In this document: positions 1 through 12,556 of the stretch, piece after piece
How positions within the stretch are numbered: the stretch's first letter is position 1
How the letters are laid out: each line of letters begins with the position of its first letter
NCBI GenBank assembly: GCA_036924285.1
Contig: JAYKYS010000009.1
Location: 21,432,001 to 21,496,000, forward strand
Length of the DNA stretch: 64,000 nt
Reading direction: 5' to 3'
DNA from: Asterella californica
Taxonomy: Eukaryota > Streptophyta > Marchantiopsida > Marchantiales > Aytoniaceae
Translations under genes and position numbers: made by a program
Notes under the pieces: model-generated
Database searches by the model: none
The model's input: only the letters and a program-made list of their open reading frames with translations
Told to the model about the DNA's origin: nothing

Positions 1-402
1 GGCCGAGGATCGGTTCAACGGACTCAACCCCACGCCGCGAGAACGACCACCGTCAGCGTATGCTACCGATAAGCCGGGATCCTTCTCCAGACCGAGCCAT
101 CGCCTACCACTGCTAAAACTAGTTCCGTAACCCCCCAAGTCGAACTTTCGAACTTCATTGACGGGACTCTCGTCAACCCAACCCCTCGTATCCGCCGCAT
201 CCCAAATGTCTTCCTCTTCCAACTCATTTACAGAGTTCGCATTGTAATCGGGAGCCTGAGGCTGCGATGCGAGACCAAGAAGCATGTCCATACGACTGTT
301 GTTCATGGCCATGTGATCTCGCATCACAGAACTCAAACCGTTGGAAATGCGGTCAGTACGAGAAAACGCTTCTGGTCCTACACTGGTGATTCTCGCCATC
401 AT
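1..402 (-). CDS. 5' part of a gene leaving the window; possible S40-like (DUF584) senescence-regulator protein
   Basis: The minus strand is open from a double ATG at 402/399 to the window edge, giving 134 residues without a stop; the C-terminal part lies outside the window. The start is MMARITSVGPEAFS. Residues about 65-75 hold an acidic cluster ending in Trp (ELEEEDIWD), followed by a basic patch (SSGRRW) and GLSVAYAD. An acidic D/E-rich stretch ending in W, followed by a GLS-A-type segment, is what I associate with plant S40 (DUF584) proteins, small nuclear proteins linked to senescence. This match is from memory and rests on short motifs. The diagnostic C-terminal part is not visible. Codon use is GC-balanced, unlike the AT-rich DNA to the right. 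I am fairly sure the frame is coding and unsure of the family. Confidence 0.45.
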   Translation of the reverse strand, partial: MMARITSVGPEAFSRTDRISNGLSSVMRDHMAMNNSRMDMLLGLASQPQAPDYNANSVNELEEEDIWDAADTRGWVDESPVNEVRKFDLGGYGTSFSSGRRWLGLEKDPGLSVAYADGGRSRGVGLSPLNRSSA

Positions 403-1519
403 CCTTCGAATTGGCCACTAACAACTTCTCCGCCCGGTCGTGATTGGTGTCTACCTTGCGACTAGCTAAAAGGCAACAAAAATTGAGTGCGCACACTGAT
501 CCGACGATAGGACACCTTCCTTCTGAGGTACCACTTCGACTAGAATAAGAACTCCGACTCCCAACTAAACTAAGGCAAGCTCACTACTTAAATAGCGAAG
601 CAAATACACAAATGCGATTGGAGAGTCTGCCTTGACCACTACAACTCTCTGTTCACACGAATGGTATAGTTAACCACAAACGGAAAGACCGGATCATCGA
701 TCGGCCCCAGTTTCAATTACACCATGAGCGATTCGGCCAGTTTACAATAAGCACATACTACTCAAAGACGAGCACCGTAAGAAGCGTCTCTCCAACAAAT
801 ACCACGAGAGCTCTATTCAGTGGAAAGCCTCACGCCCCGTCCGTTCCCGACCTGGCGCTCCAGAAAGTAATGCTCTCGCTCAAAATCTGACGTCTTCTTC
901 GACTTCGACTACTCGCATCAACAACCCGAGAAACCCAACGAAATGGGAGATGAGGAGTGAATGCAGTCTCCCACAAGAGATACACGGACGATCTCTCTAT
1001 TTCGACAAACCGCTCTACGATGGACAAAGATCTCAAGGCAGAGCCCGAAGTATTAAGGCAGGCGTCTATATGTGTGCGTGCGTGCGTGGTCGGTCCGCTC
1101 CACAACTTCCTCCTTCTCAGACGCAACGCGCTTTTCTTACTTCGAGCCAGACACTCTTCCGCCTCCGCCTCCACTCCTCAACTCGCAAGCTTCTTTTTGC
1201 AGCAAGCAAATTGGGCGGAACAGCTTACACTCTTTCCTTCTCCTCGACCACCACAGGACCGTGTGCGTATGTGGCTCGAAGGATGTCGCGAAGCAAGGGA
1301 GGAACGAAGACTAACATCCACCGCCTCCTTCGAGGAAGACACAAGGGAATGAAGGAGGTTTCATGGATCGGAGTGGAGAAGGGAAGGTGAGTCGGAGTTT
1401 CTACGGAAGCGAGTGAGAGGAGAGGAGAGCAGAGCAGACCAGAGAGAGAGAGAGACGCGGCCGCGAGAGCGGAGCGGAGGAGGAGGAGGAGCTGGAGAAG
1501 AGAAGTGGAGACGGAAGAA
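403..1519. promoter_or_regulatory. Gene-free stretch between two divergent frames; probable UTR/promoter DNA
   Basis: No convincing coding frame was found between the minus-strand start at 402 and the plus-strand ATG at 1520. The stretch becomes purine-rich toward its right end, with a (GA)n run near 1440-1457 and GGA triplets near 1476-1492. This is typical of plant 5' leaders. Pyrimidine-rich blocks lie near 1100-1260. Overlapping short frames on both strands here look like by-products of GC-rich low-complexity DNA. A shared divergent promoter is inferred from orientation only. Confidence 0.35.
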
Positions 1520-1930
1520 ATGGCGGAGACCAGTTCTTCTAGTACAGAGGATACCAGGCAAATTCTTAAAAGCTATGGCGTCGGGACGGGCCCTTTTCAA
1601 CTCAAAACTCCAGAGGCTTGGGCCAGGGACGTTCGCGACGATGAGACTCATCGTGACCGTCGGATGGTCGCAGCAAAAGTTTTCTCTGACATAAAAGAAT
1701 ATTTCATTCATTCGAGAGGGCGTCAGGCAGCATTACTCGTGCCGTACCCACACCCGACGCTATCTCCTGCCCACCTTGACGACGATGCTGATCGACGAAG
1801 GGTAGATTTTAGAGAAGACCGTGATGTCTTGACAATTAACCATCCGCTAAGGTCGGCCCCATCAGTCCTCGCGTCACTCTCCTTCACTTTTACCCCGTCA
1901 ACCGGCAGTACTGCTAGATCGACGGGTTGA
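1520..1930 (+). CDS. Hypothetical protein or first exon, starting MAETSSSS
   Basis: An ATG in strong plant context (GAAGAAATGGCG) follows a purine-rich leader and opens a 136-codon frame. The protein begins with a Ser-rich stretch (MAETSSSSTEDT). A mixed, charged segment follows (QILKSYGVGTGPFQLKTPEA, then an Arg/Asp-rich region and KVFSDIKEYF). The last 40 residues are Ser/Thr/Pro-rich and less convincing. The true exon may therefore end earlier, for example at a GT near 1801 or 1851. I recognise no family. The start context and balanced composition argue for a real first exon, and the tail argues that the annotated end is wrong. It lies divergent to the minus-strand gene at the left edge. 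Confidence 0.35.
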   Translation: MAETSSSSTEDTRQILKSYGVGTGPFQLKTPEAWARDVRDDETHRDRRMVAAKVFSDIKEYFIHSRGRQAALLVPYPHPTLSPAHLDDDADRRRVDFREDRDVLTINHPLRSAPSVLASLSFTFTPSTGSTARSTG

Positions 1931-3312
1931 CAGATCCGAACTGAAGAGAGAACCTGCTTCGTTGTCAACGTCTTCAGCTCTGGCGAGCGGCGGGGAAAGA
2001 AAGACCAAAGGAGGGGCGGGCCGCGAGTGACCGAGAGAGAGTAGCGACTCCGGCGGGTGAACCAGGCCCAGGCGGAGTAAGGCGATCAGAGGGCGAGTAC
2101 GTCCTGTAACTAACCCCGGAGACTGAGCTGCGAACTGGTCACATCCATTACCCACGAGTCACGACATAAAGTAGGGCCCTCCATCCGGTGGACGATATTG
2201 TTGAGGCCCCACCAGTCTCACCCCGATCATACGACCGCCCGTCATCCGCTGGCCCCTCCGCGCCACGTGACCCGTGATGCTCCTGCTTGCAGAGAGCGCA
2301 GGATATAATAACCTCTTGTTTTCCGGGACTGATTGGTTGTAATCAGTAGGTCACCTAAAACTATGATTTTTAGACCCTCTTGTCTAACATCCTTTTCCGA
2401 CGATAGGACGTACATTCTTTCTTCCTATATCAAGAACCAATTTTTGACTGTGCCCATTTTTGCGCCCATTACGATCGGAGGAAAAGGAAAGACTTTCTGG
2501 ACTTTGAAGTTCCGAAACAACAATTACATGGCCTGATGCAGCAACCTTCATACTGAAATTAATTTCAGTGGCTCAAGGCCACGTGTCTACTGAGTGACAT
2601 AGGGGGGGAATCAAACTGATGCTGATTTGTTTCCGTTCCTACTCCTTTATATTCTGGTGTGCTTCTGTCCGAACTTTATTTTGACATTCATCACCATCAT
2701 CTGTGTCTCAAAGCATCAATCTCCATTAGTATATACTCAAAGGTCAAAAACATCTGGAAATCTATCTAATCCTGCTTTCTGGAGTTGGGACATGAGTCAA
2801 TGCACGACAGTGTGAGCACATCGTTGATTGGCTTCAAGCTCTTGGATCTTTATCACATCATTAGCCAAAGCAGTAAAAAAACATTGAGGTATAAGTGAGA
2901 ACTGTAGACACAGTGGAGTTGGAGGATCACCTGGATCCCATGTGATGGACTCTTCTGAATCTTAGAAGAAGCATTTGATATAGTTCACATGATCTATCCA
3001 GGTTGGCTACTACAAATTTGCCTGCACAGTTCTCCTTCTTGAAAAGATGATCGACAGGAAACTTGATTGGGCTTCATGAGTTTAGGTGAGAACTTTTCCA
3101 CGCTTTTTGTGCATGATGAAACGATCACAACTTATGAGATCCACCTGTTTAGATAGATGCACACGAGATGTGAGAGCGAAGAGGGACGGATAGTCCAGGC
3201 TCCATACTCCTCCAGGGCATGCGTGTGAATCTAACAACAGAACATCAAGGAACATAAGAGGAATCTCCGGATCTTTACAACTTAATTTCAGTTCCCCGAC
3301 CGCCTTATTAAC
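1931..3312. other. No gene seen; GC-rich then AT-rich spacer
   Basis: The first 370 bases are GC-rich and may be transcribed sequence of the preceding locus. From about 2300 onward the composition falls and the frames are short and unlike proteins. No repeat or RNA gene was recognised. Confidence 0.4.
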
Positions 3313-3594
3313 ATGCTGTTGATAGAGAAGCTGATTGGAGAAATGAAGCGGGCGATGGCCGCCGCGGTCAGTCCGTCTCGTTCTGCTTCTCGTCTTGCCT
3401 CATCACAGGGTCGCCCAGCCCGTGGCCTCTTTCTCCCGGAGCGTTTGGGGTGGCTGGGCCGAGCGAGGTTTGCTACGAGATGTGAAAGTAGCGCAAGTCA
3501 CTCCGTCAAAAAGGTGCTGCGAGAAATCTCCGAAGATCCGCTCTCCCTCATCTCCATCGCTCGCCTCGCTCGGCGGGGAGAGTGGCGTTCGTAG
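3313..3594 (+). CDS. Small hypothetical protein with transit-peptide-like start
   Basis: This 93-codon frame starts at ATG 3313 with a second in-frame Met-rich start a few codons later (MKRAMAAAVSPS). About 50 residues follow that are rich in Ser, Arg and Ala and nearly free of acidic residues. This is the composition of chloroplast or mitochondrial presequences. The next part (SHSVKKVLREISEDPLSLIS) could form an amphipathic helix. The end is Arg-rich and abrupt. The frame could be a first exon whose splice donor I cannot place, a small organelle-targeted protein, or a chance frame in a GC-rich patch. An open antisense frame covers the same stretch, which lowers confidence. No family recognised. 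Confidence 0.25.
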   Translation: MLLIEKLIGEMKRAMAAAVSPSRSASRLASSQGRPARGLFLPERLGWLGRARFATRCESSASHSVKKVLREISEDPLSLISIARLARRGEWRS

Positions 3595-6500
3595 TGTAGA
3601 CACTAGACACTGTGCATTTGATTGGACGCCAGCTGAACTGCAAATGAGCCTTCTCCTCGTCGCCCGAGCAAGTGCAGCGCGAAATCCAGTGGGTGGTGCG
3701 ACTCGAAAGTTCGCGTCGCCGCGTCGACTGAACGACGTGGTTCGAGTTAAAGAATGATTGGCTGCTTCTCTGCAGGCGTCATGCAATTTTGTTGTTGTAC
3801 GGTCAGAGACCGTCGATATTCATCCACATGGGTTACCGTCCGGGTCCTGGAAGTTTCACTACCACATCCTCCTCCACAACCGGACACTCCCTCATCGCTG
3901 ACGTCACGATGCGTCCGTCACTAGATCAGAGAACTCTCGAGAGCCAGCCTGGGCGCAAAAATGGCCGATATCTTTCCTCATGCTTATCGTAGTTTCTCCT
4001 CGTAGGGAAACAAGGGGAAACATTGCGTCGCGTGTTTTTCTCCTTGTACGCTCCTCTCCTTGGGAATCTGCTTTGCCCTTGACGACGTTGACGTTCGCAG
4101 TTCATCTCCTCTCCCTTCCCTGCCTTTTCTCTCCTCTATCTGCGGCCGAAAAATCCCAATCATCATAAACGCAACCCAAACCGGGCTAGACGAACTGCGT
4201 ACACGCATAGTAAGAGTGCAGATTAGCCGCCTGTCAGTGAGTCAGAAAGGCAGCCAGCAAGCCATGGCTAAGTAAGAGAAGCGGAAGTCGAGACTCTTGT
4301 TGTGAAGCCACTATTCTATCGGTGACCAAACCATCTGCCAAATTTGTCCCTACACTGCCTACAGTCGTGCGGGGGTGCTGCGGAGTTCCTCCAAGGCCAG
4401 GCATCGGTGTAGGTACAACTCCCCTGCTAGTTTGTCCTTAGTCCACAGATTTGGAGCGTGGTAACTGTCGAGGTGCTCCGCTAAACAGGCGCTAGTCTGC
4501 CAACAGTGGTACGTCAAAGTCCGAGTCCCTGCAACTACGGTACTATCGTTCTGGATAAGAGCGGCTGTCAGCGCCAGTTCAACTCAACACACCTTTAGCC
4601 CACACGCCATATACTGTAGACGTAGTTGCTGGTGGAGTGTACGTACTGCACTGTGACCATCCATAAGTGCAACCGTTTGTACAGTATAGTTTGGACTTAT
4701 CCAAACTTTGTATAACCTCATGATTGCCAGCTCGCGATTACCTCCGGTTACATATCCCCATCTCACCCCGTTAACTCCTCGTCACTCGGCGTGCACCTGA
4801 ACTCAGCATGGGGGTTTGTGAACCCTTTGTGCTCCTGTATTATGTTTTACTAAATTATTATTAATTTCTTTCCGCAAATATACCTCAGAGGTATATGTGA
4901 TCATATTCAAGATATCGATCCCCTCTTGCTGCCGCTGCTGCTGCAGGGATAACTTGCCCGTACGGTAAACAACGTCTCGAGAGTCGGACAATACTTGAAT
5001 TTATGGTATGAATAAAAGAAATGATTTTCCTGAAACGAAGAATGAGATTGGATTTTTCTGTTGAAGGTTTTTTTCTTCCTTGTATTTAATTAATAAATAA
5101 TTGTTTCCGAACCAGAATGATGAAAGAAGGAACTCCCTCCCACTCTCGAGTGACAGAATGTATTTACATTTACTTCTCCTCGTCCACGAAATACGACGGA
5201 TAGCAGACGAGGTAGATCCTATCCAATGATTTCTTTTTCTTCCCATCTTCTTCTTTTTGAATTCATTAATTCCTTCATTTACTGCCTTTTCAAGAACATT
5301 AAATGGCGCTGGTTGGGATGTACGCGAGGTTGGGACTTGTGGCGAGTTAAGTAACCACACATGATCAACAGAGTTTGGATTATACTGTTGAAGTTTTCTA
5401 AGTCTCAACAACAAAAGCCAACAAACCAAGCGAAATCACAGGAGGGCGTCTATTCTCGAGAAAAGGACGTGTCTCCGGGAACGGTAGCACTGTAGTCCTA
5501 GAAGTAGGAAACTCCAGACTCCCGCTATTTTGTCTCCACGAAGAAACAGTGGAAAGCTGCTGCTGCTACAGTGACAGCCAAACAGGCCTCGGGTAAGGAA
5601 ACCGCGAACCAGGATCTGAAGCTGGCACGGCAGCGAAGTTACTCAAGCCCCAGATTAGACTGGAGAACGACGAACTTAACACACATGGGGGGTAACGCTG
5701 TGGTACAACCCTACCCACTGCAGTGGCACGGTGACTGCACACTCCAGTCCTTCCTGTTCCTTCCAAGTTCCGGCTTCCAACCTGGATCTTTTGATTTATA
5801 AAATGTTTTCCAACCTGCATCCTTATTTCCGCAGATCTCCCGTCCAGATAAAGAGAGAATCTTCCTTTTTCTTTTCGTGTTCAGAATATGAACTAATTAT
5901 TAAACTCGTTAATTTGCTCTTCTTCCCATACTCATGACTGTCTCCGGAGTAAGGTTTGGTCCCTAGAACGGGTTACAAAAGCTACGGTACCAATAAACTC
6001 AACACAGGTGAAGAGTCATTTTCATCATGATTACAAACGAACAAGCCATTTACTCTGACCAGTTCAAAACTGAGATATATAAAACCACAATAATAATGAC
6101 TATTTAATACGGAAAACATCATACTCACAGCGCAGTGCCACCTACGACTATACGAACAGGAGCGTGACTGGGAAGGGCAGGTCTCCAGAGAGCGACCAGT
6201 CACCAGAGGCCTTGAAGGGGCTGCGCCATAAGAGATGCATATGACAGGAAGGTGCATGAGCACAGGGAATCCCAGTCATTAGAGTTTCTTGGTAAAATTC
6301 CACTACTGTCATCTTCAAGAATACTTGGACGGGAATTTGCTATTGGTTAGAAATGCAGACCCTCATTCTTCTCCGGGATCGAGTGGCTACAGAACCGCGC
6401 ACTTCGAACCTTCGCAAAAGGTAAATAATAAATAAAGATTTATATATTCGAGACAGGGGAAATAAAGAAGAATAATTGAGAGCGAGTATTATACAGAGAA

Positions 6501-8258
6501 ACACGAAAAGGGAGGAGGACGAGGAGGAGATCTTTGCCTTTGTACATCAATTCCCTTGGCCATCCGGGACCTCCACGTGTCAGACAGAAGGCATGTCAGG
6601 GAGCATGTCATCATACCTTCTGACTGTACTGTACCGTGTACCAGCAATGCAAACTACCTGACTTCCTCACGACGAACTAGCGGAAACAACGAACCATTTG
6701 CTCGGAGACGGTACACGGTACCGTGTTCCGGATGCTTATGAGTCATGACCATATTATCTGTACACTAAGTAGCCAGGAAACATTACCAGTTCCGGTCTCG
6801 CTCACTCACGCCAGAGCAAGCTCACGCTACGGAGTCTCTAGTCCGTCACGCTGTCTCCCATCCATCGACGCGTGGCTTTCTAAGATGCAGCTTCTCTTCA
6901 AATTTGGCCCAGGACATCCGTGAGCGGTGGGCTTGGGAATCCAGGCGTTCCTTCCTTAGGCACGAGTATAGTTCACGTTCATGTGGCGGCTCATTTCCCT
7001 TTTATGCTCGTACTTTCTACCTCACCACATTTCATTATTAATGTGCCGCCATCCTTTTGACGGTAATCATCTTCTAAGCTACGATATATGTATTACTTCA
7101 CGTTAGCCACATCCATGTTTAGCATATCATCCGTCCATCTGAGCTGAAAACAACGAAGAGTTTTTGTCGTCAGCACGTGCGGTGTATATATTCATGTTCT
7201 CCTTCTCCAAAGTCGTAGTTCCTCTTGGACGAGAAGCTTCCGGTGCTGTTGTCGATCACCACGACGATCTTTTTACTCAAGTGCGAAAAGGCTCTGGTCG
7301 TGGAATCTTTGGAGTGCTGATCAAGTGACAACAAATGCTTTCTAGTGGTGAACATACTTTGTCCTTTCCTATTTCTTTCGTTCTCCTGTACTGGATGTAG
7401 ACAATATTGCGTGTCAACGCTGGAATCTTCAGTCAATACTTTTCTCTCGCAGATGAAATTTATTATTTTAATTAAAATATTAAATATAAACTACTCTGGA
7501 CAAAATATTGTAGATGTTTTCTGCATTCAAGAGAACACCGCGGCCATTTCTTATTGTTTTCTTCCAGACTCGTTAGTGAGTTTTAGCGGTCAGGTTGTTT
7601 AGGACTAAAGTAATTTATTTATGAAATAATTATGAATAATTAAAATTATTATATCAATTCATAAATATGATGGTAAACAATTCACAGTTCTATACAAGGC
7701 TGTCATTCAATAAACTACGTCTATTTTCCTCTTGGAGATTAAAGAATCTTTTTTCTTCGCTTTCACACGTACTAATATCTAATATATATAAGTGTTAGAT
7801 GATAGCCGGACGTACAAAGAGACGATCCAAACATAACCCATAAGTGGAGAGCAAGCTCACGTGCCTCTGAACTGGAATCTAACTAATCGCTTCTGAGAAG
7901 TTTGGGGTTCATATTCTAAGGGTCCATATGCACTGGGCATTTTGGCTGAAAAGCATATAAGAACCCTGTCATCCTGAAGCAAGAAGGCCCATCGTGAAAA
8001 AGCTAAGCTTCTCGACGCAAGAAGCAAATAATTTAAAAATCTTCGCACCCGTTCAACTTATGACGCAGAGAATATATATACATCCCAAGCGTGATTTTGC
8101 TAAGAAGAAAGAAAAAGACAAACGCTTGATATAGTTATTGGTGGATAGTTTGCTTGGGATAGAGAAAAAATAGTTAATATTCATCTTTTAATATTGGAAT
8201 GAACTAGTACTTCCTTGTTAGCAGGAAATGAACTGGATAGGAATCGGATAATTAATTT
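3595..8258. other. Intergenic DNA without a convincing gene
   Basis: From 3600 to about 4300 the DNA is still GC-balanced, with pyrimidine-rich tracts, and may contain untranslated or promoter sequence. From 4800 onward it becomes AT-rich. The longest frame (5001-5429, minus) has low-complexity Lys-rich and Phe/Leu-rich parts and no recognisable domain. A copy of a dispersed repeat (family B) lies at 7683-7790. Confidence 0.4.
7683..7790 (+). repeat. Dispersed repeat family B, copy 1
   Basis: Shares an ordered series of blocks with copies near 10.4, 23.2, 35.6 and 39.7 kb: CTATACAA-GCT, then AATAAACTA, a pyrimidine-rich block, AGAATCTT, and a CTTTNACA block. Order and spacing are preserved, so this is one family rather than chance AT-rich similarity. 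Confidence 0.5.
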
Positions 8259-8382
8259 AATTTTAGACGTTCTAAACAAAAGATGTGACTGTTCTAAGCA
8301 TGGACACGTCTCAGTTTTAGATATTAATTTTAGACGTTCTAAACAAAAGATGTGACTGTTCTAAGCATATACACATCTCAGT
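8259..8382. repeat. Tandem duplication of a 57-bp unit, 67-bp period
   Basis: Two near-identical units (8259-8315 and 8326-8382) start AATTTTAGACGTTCTAAAC and end CTCAGT. They differ at only a few positions and are separated by 10 bases. The sub-motif TTTAGACGTTCTAAA is itself a near-palindrome. Confidence 0.85.
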
Positions 8383-8811
8383 CAGAGAGCTGCTGCTTAC
8401 TTTACTTCCTTTCCGCTGCCTGTTTACATTTAGACAAGTGTCAAAAAGAAAATTCAGCCAAACGTGCATGCATGCTTAACTCCAAAGACTTAACCCATAA
8501 CCAGAGAGAGCCCAGAGATGTCGTCCAGAATATAAGTACGGTCCGAAAATGAACTCATATAATTATTTTATGAGTGGATAAATTTAACACCTAATCCTTC
8601 TAGATGGAAAGGTTAGACAATAAATTTAACCACTTATGTATATTTCCCCTCTTCCGAACTTGGAAGAGGTGAATATACATGGGTGAGGCAGAGAAAAGCC
8701 CTCTCAAATGTCCTTACAACTGGAATAATAAGACCAAATATGCTCTATCAACTAAGAGCAAAACACGTGGTGCGGTTACAGCATTATTCGCTTTAGTTGA
8801 TTCGCAAAGTG

Positions 8812-8845
8812 TAGGGTTTAAGGTTCAGGGTTAAACCCTAAACCC
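8812..8845. repeat. Short inverted telomere-like motif
   Basis: A TAGGGTTTA block is followed within 20 bases by GGGTTAAACCCTAAACCC. The plant telomere heptamer TTTAGGG is thus present in both orientations. It is too short to be a real interstitial telomere array. Confidence 0.5.
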
Positions 8846-9433
8846 ATGGTTAATACCGACCCTGAATCTCCAACGAGCTGGAAGCCCAAAAAGGCTGGGT
8901 GCGCCTGGACGCTAACCTGAGTTCCATTATGTCAGGTTCTCTTCACTTCCTTGGGAGTTACAGATGACAGTTTCGTTCTGTCTCCACGCTATTCATCATT
9001 TGCACGTTGTAAAGGATGGTACTCCTGGAAGGATCGTCTCTTTTTTCCTTATTCATCTGATATTACGCACATCATACATGCATATGACAGTGGTGTACTT
9101 GCTGGCTCCGGTAGCGTAGAACGTGCAAGGCAACGTCCGTTCTTATTCCTCGTTATTTAACCTTCTTTTTTGGACATTTCTGGTTCCTCCTCCTATAAAT
9201 TATAATAGGATGCCTTTCTTCAAAGGAAAATTAAATAAAAATATTATAGTGTCCATAGTACCTGTATATCTATCCATTTGCATGGAAAATAATTTACTAA
9301 ACGTTTGTATTTCCTTTCTGTCCTCTGGTATCTCTTTTATACTCCTATCTATTTATTTAACGCAGGGTCATTTATATAAGTTCAAAAGATCTGTACAATA
9401 TACCTGAACATTTATCTAAGTGAAATATCATTT

Positions 9434-9760
9434 TTTGCTTTGAGATCCTTGACTGGCAGCAGACGGTCTTGCCAGTCATCATCACATGTTAAAGTTTATT
9501 ATTAAATGAACACGTGAAGTTTAAAGCCAACTTTAGGATGAAAACATGACTTATATAATTTGTACCACCAATCTCTGATACACATCAGAAATATAAACTC
9601 GAAAACACGAGCTGATGTGACAAGATTACTGGCAAAACTTGCTACTGCCAGTCAAGAGTATAATCAAGACAACATTCAGTAAGAGGAGTTTGATCTAAGC
9701 TTGACTTTCATACTGAGGGACTGATCAAGCAAAAAAGCTGGAGTAAAACATGATCCATGT
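9434..9760. repeat. MITE-like relic of family A (30-bp iterated arm)
   Basis: The right arm (about 9635-9745) has ACTTGCTACTGCCAGTCA followed by three GATCAAG-like iterations at 9662, 9692 and 9723. The left end has the reverse complement of the TGCCAGTCAAG block near 9450-9463. The two blocks face each other as degenerate terminal inverted repeats. The same arm occurs at 36, 42 and 48 kb. Confidence 0.55.
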
Positions 9761-9763
9761 ACT

Positions 9764-12556
9764 GTACCAAGTACGAAATATTTGTCTTTTTATCAAATCT
9801 TATAAATTAACAAGAAATGATATTATTTTATCTTAAACCCCTCTTCTTGGTATAATAGGGTTCTTTTCGCTCGTTACCTGAACTGATAACCCTCATTGCC
9901 TAAAGGTTCGAGCCCACCAACCACGTCTGCTGCCTAAGATGGAGAGTGGGCGACCACCGCGCCAAGGTTTGTGCCTGATATGTTCGTAGAAACTCAACTG
10001 CAGTGAGTGATGTCTTGACTTATCTTCTTCCTTGTAACGAGACTTAGGGAGAAATCTGAATCAATCCCCCGCTCTTGATACTTAGGGTCTGGATTACCCA
10101 GACTCTCCACTTTTGGACGTTTGTGGACGCGAAATGCAGACTTTGGTTATCAAAGCAAACTGCGACTCTTCATAACGTTTGAGGTCAACTTCTAAAATTT
10201 ACATGGTAGTTAGCATTACAAAGTGATTAGAAAGCATTATATTTTTATTCTGTTCGAGTTGCAGACAAGAGGCTACGGACGTTTCTTGCAGGGACGTTCA
10301 GACGTGTGTTTCATCAGTGAGCAAGTTCATTACTTAGAGAATCTGTTGTAATTTTCAAAAATTTAAAAACTCAAAAAAATAAATACTTACAGCGATTCAA
10401 AGACATCACCCTAAGCGATACACTGCTCTAGGCAAAGTTACCCTTGGACAAACTATGGCTCTTTTCTTTCTAGATGTTAGAAAATCTTTTGTTTTAGCTT
10501 TGACATGCCCTATTGTTCTCATAACAGAGAGTCAGTGATAGCATATAATGAAAATCAGTCTGAAATTTAATTTTGGGTCCTTAGTGAGATTTAAACTTTA
10601 GGCAAGACATATACCTTCCAGTCTGTATAGGATTTAGCCAAGGCCTAAAAGTCCCTTAATACACAGCAATATCGAGCAATGTCATTCACAAGTACTATCG
10701 CATCATTTAGTGGAAGAATGTAATGGAAGAACTGAACTTCACTCACGAACATTTGCATAAAAGTCTAACTTCGTTGCATATTATTTGTCTCTTTCATCTC
10801 AAATATGCAAGGGTTTAATTTATTATCTAACTTTTTTTTCAAAAAAAGAAGAAAAAATAATAAATTAAAATTTTGATGAAATGTGATCTAGTGATAATTA
10901 GCATCCTACATATTTACTTCCGGGAGTATATATCTTTCGATGCTCCCTTTATGGTTTATGTCTAAGTCTTCTCACGTCTCCAGGTTTGGCCAACACTTAA
11001 TATTTATAAACCACTTTAATTTTTCCTTTCAACTTAGTATAGGCTTTTTGCTATAAACACTTATATCTTTTCCCAATAAAAGCAAGCGAGTACAGTTCCC
11101 AGAAGTAGATCTTGCACGCATATCTTTAGTTACTACAGTCAGAATCACACATGGTGACTTTATATTTTGTGACTATAACGCTATGTGATTGTAAATCTAT
11201 AGTCATATTATTGAAAAAATGTAAAATGTGATTATATAAATAATCACTTTAATGAATTTTTTTCAAATATAACTATAAAAAAAAGAGTTGGAGTAAACAA
11301 TATGGAGCATATCAAACTTATCTAGTGTTGTATGAACAATGGGCAATAATGTTTTCCGAAAGAAACCAAAATAAAACAGAAAACATTTGTACGAGAAAAA
11401 CTTTTGTTGTCAAAACATTAAAACTCATTTCATTTTAATCGTATGTCTTTGTATTTTCTCTATGAAGATGTGCTTATACACTTTCTGATAATGACTATAA
11501 CGATATCAATTACAAACAAATATTATGTATTCATGAAAAGATATAAAAAATACCACTATATCAGATGTGACTATAACGAGGACTATACTGAAGTTCAGTA
11601 TGGGGTTCTATTCCCGCAGTAAAGGATTATTTCCTTGCATCACGTTGAGACCGATACGTGCCCGTGGAACATTCAAGCATGCATGACTCATTCTCGTGGT
11701 GAGGTCGTCTGGCCGGTGCCCAAGTTGCCGGTCGATATCCACATTCAGCATCTTTTTGTCATATTGATTGTAGAGAACGCAGTTTTACGATAACCATGGT
11801 CAACTTGCGGAGGAAAGTACCTAACGTCTCCGGATGATGGTTGATACAGACGAGAATTATCTACGCAGTTTTCTGAGGGCCGGGGTACTACGGTAGGACG
11901 ACTCAAACCCAAGACGAGAACTATCACGTAGTCTTCTGAAGCCCAAGATACTAGGGCAACTCAAACCCATAACTGTAAAATTTGCTGCATGAGTTACGTC
12001 AATATCCATAAATTATTTACTTTAGATACTTACGAAAATTACGTTCTAAAATACTTATAATTACGGATAAGTGTACAACTCTCTTTCAAACCTGAACGTA
12101 AAATCATATAAAATTAATGATTTGCTAAAAAATCTAATTTAAAACCTTCTTTTCAGTTTGGACCTAAACGCATATTAAGAGGGATACATCATTGGCATAA
12201 AGAGATTGTGCGGACCTTCCCCACAAACAAAAGTGTTGCAGGATGCTTATATTGCATTTTGTAGTGTTAATTAAAGCTTAGTCATGATTTTTATAGTTTT
12301 AGTTATATATCTCTACTGTTTCAAATCTTCAACAAATAGTTCATTTCATGATTGTCGGTTTATAACCAATAAACTTCATGGAGGTAACGTCCAAAGACAT
12401 AATTCTTTTAGTGGTCATCTTTGTTTGCCATACGTAAGTCTTATGTGTATTCACTATTAAAAAGTTGTATGTTAATGATTGTAAAACAGTAAAAGCTAAG
12501 TTTGAGTAACCTTACTAGTCACCCTAACCCAAACCGAACTTGAGTTCCACGGGTAG
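9764..12556. other. AT-rich intergenic DNA, no gene seen
   Basis: Only short frames of biased composition are present. A second copy of repeat family B lies at 10423-10515. A block with repeated GTGACTATAACG-type words occurs at 11167, 11490 and 11567 and may be an eroded transposon. A tRNA-like B-box word (GGTTCGAGCCC) occurs at 9905-9915 without a convincing A box. Confidence 0.4.
10423..10515 (+). repeat. Dispersed repeat family B, copy 2
   Basis: Contains CACTGCTCTAGGCAAAG, ACAAACTATGGCTCTTTTC, GAAAATCTTTT and TAGCTTTGACATG in the same order as the other copies. The closest match is the copy near 23.2 kb. Confidence 0.5.

Noticed and set aside
3403..3786. 127-codon minus-strand frame
   Set aside because: Overlaps the plus-strand frame at 3313-3594 in a GC-rich patch; no domain and weak start support.
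5001..5429. 142-codon minus-strand frame
   Set aside because: Low-complexity Lys- and Phe/Leu-rich parts, poor start support, no family.
8812..8845. Interstitial telomere
   Set aside because: Only two or three heptamer-like words in opposite orientations; similar CCCTAAACCC words occur singly elsewhere (25.77 kb), as expected for telo-box motifs.
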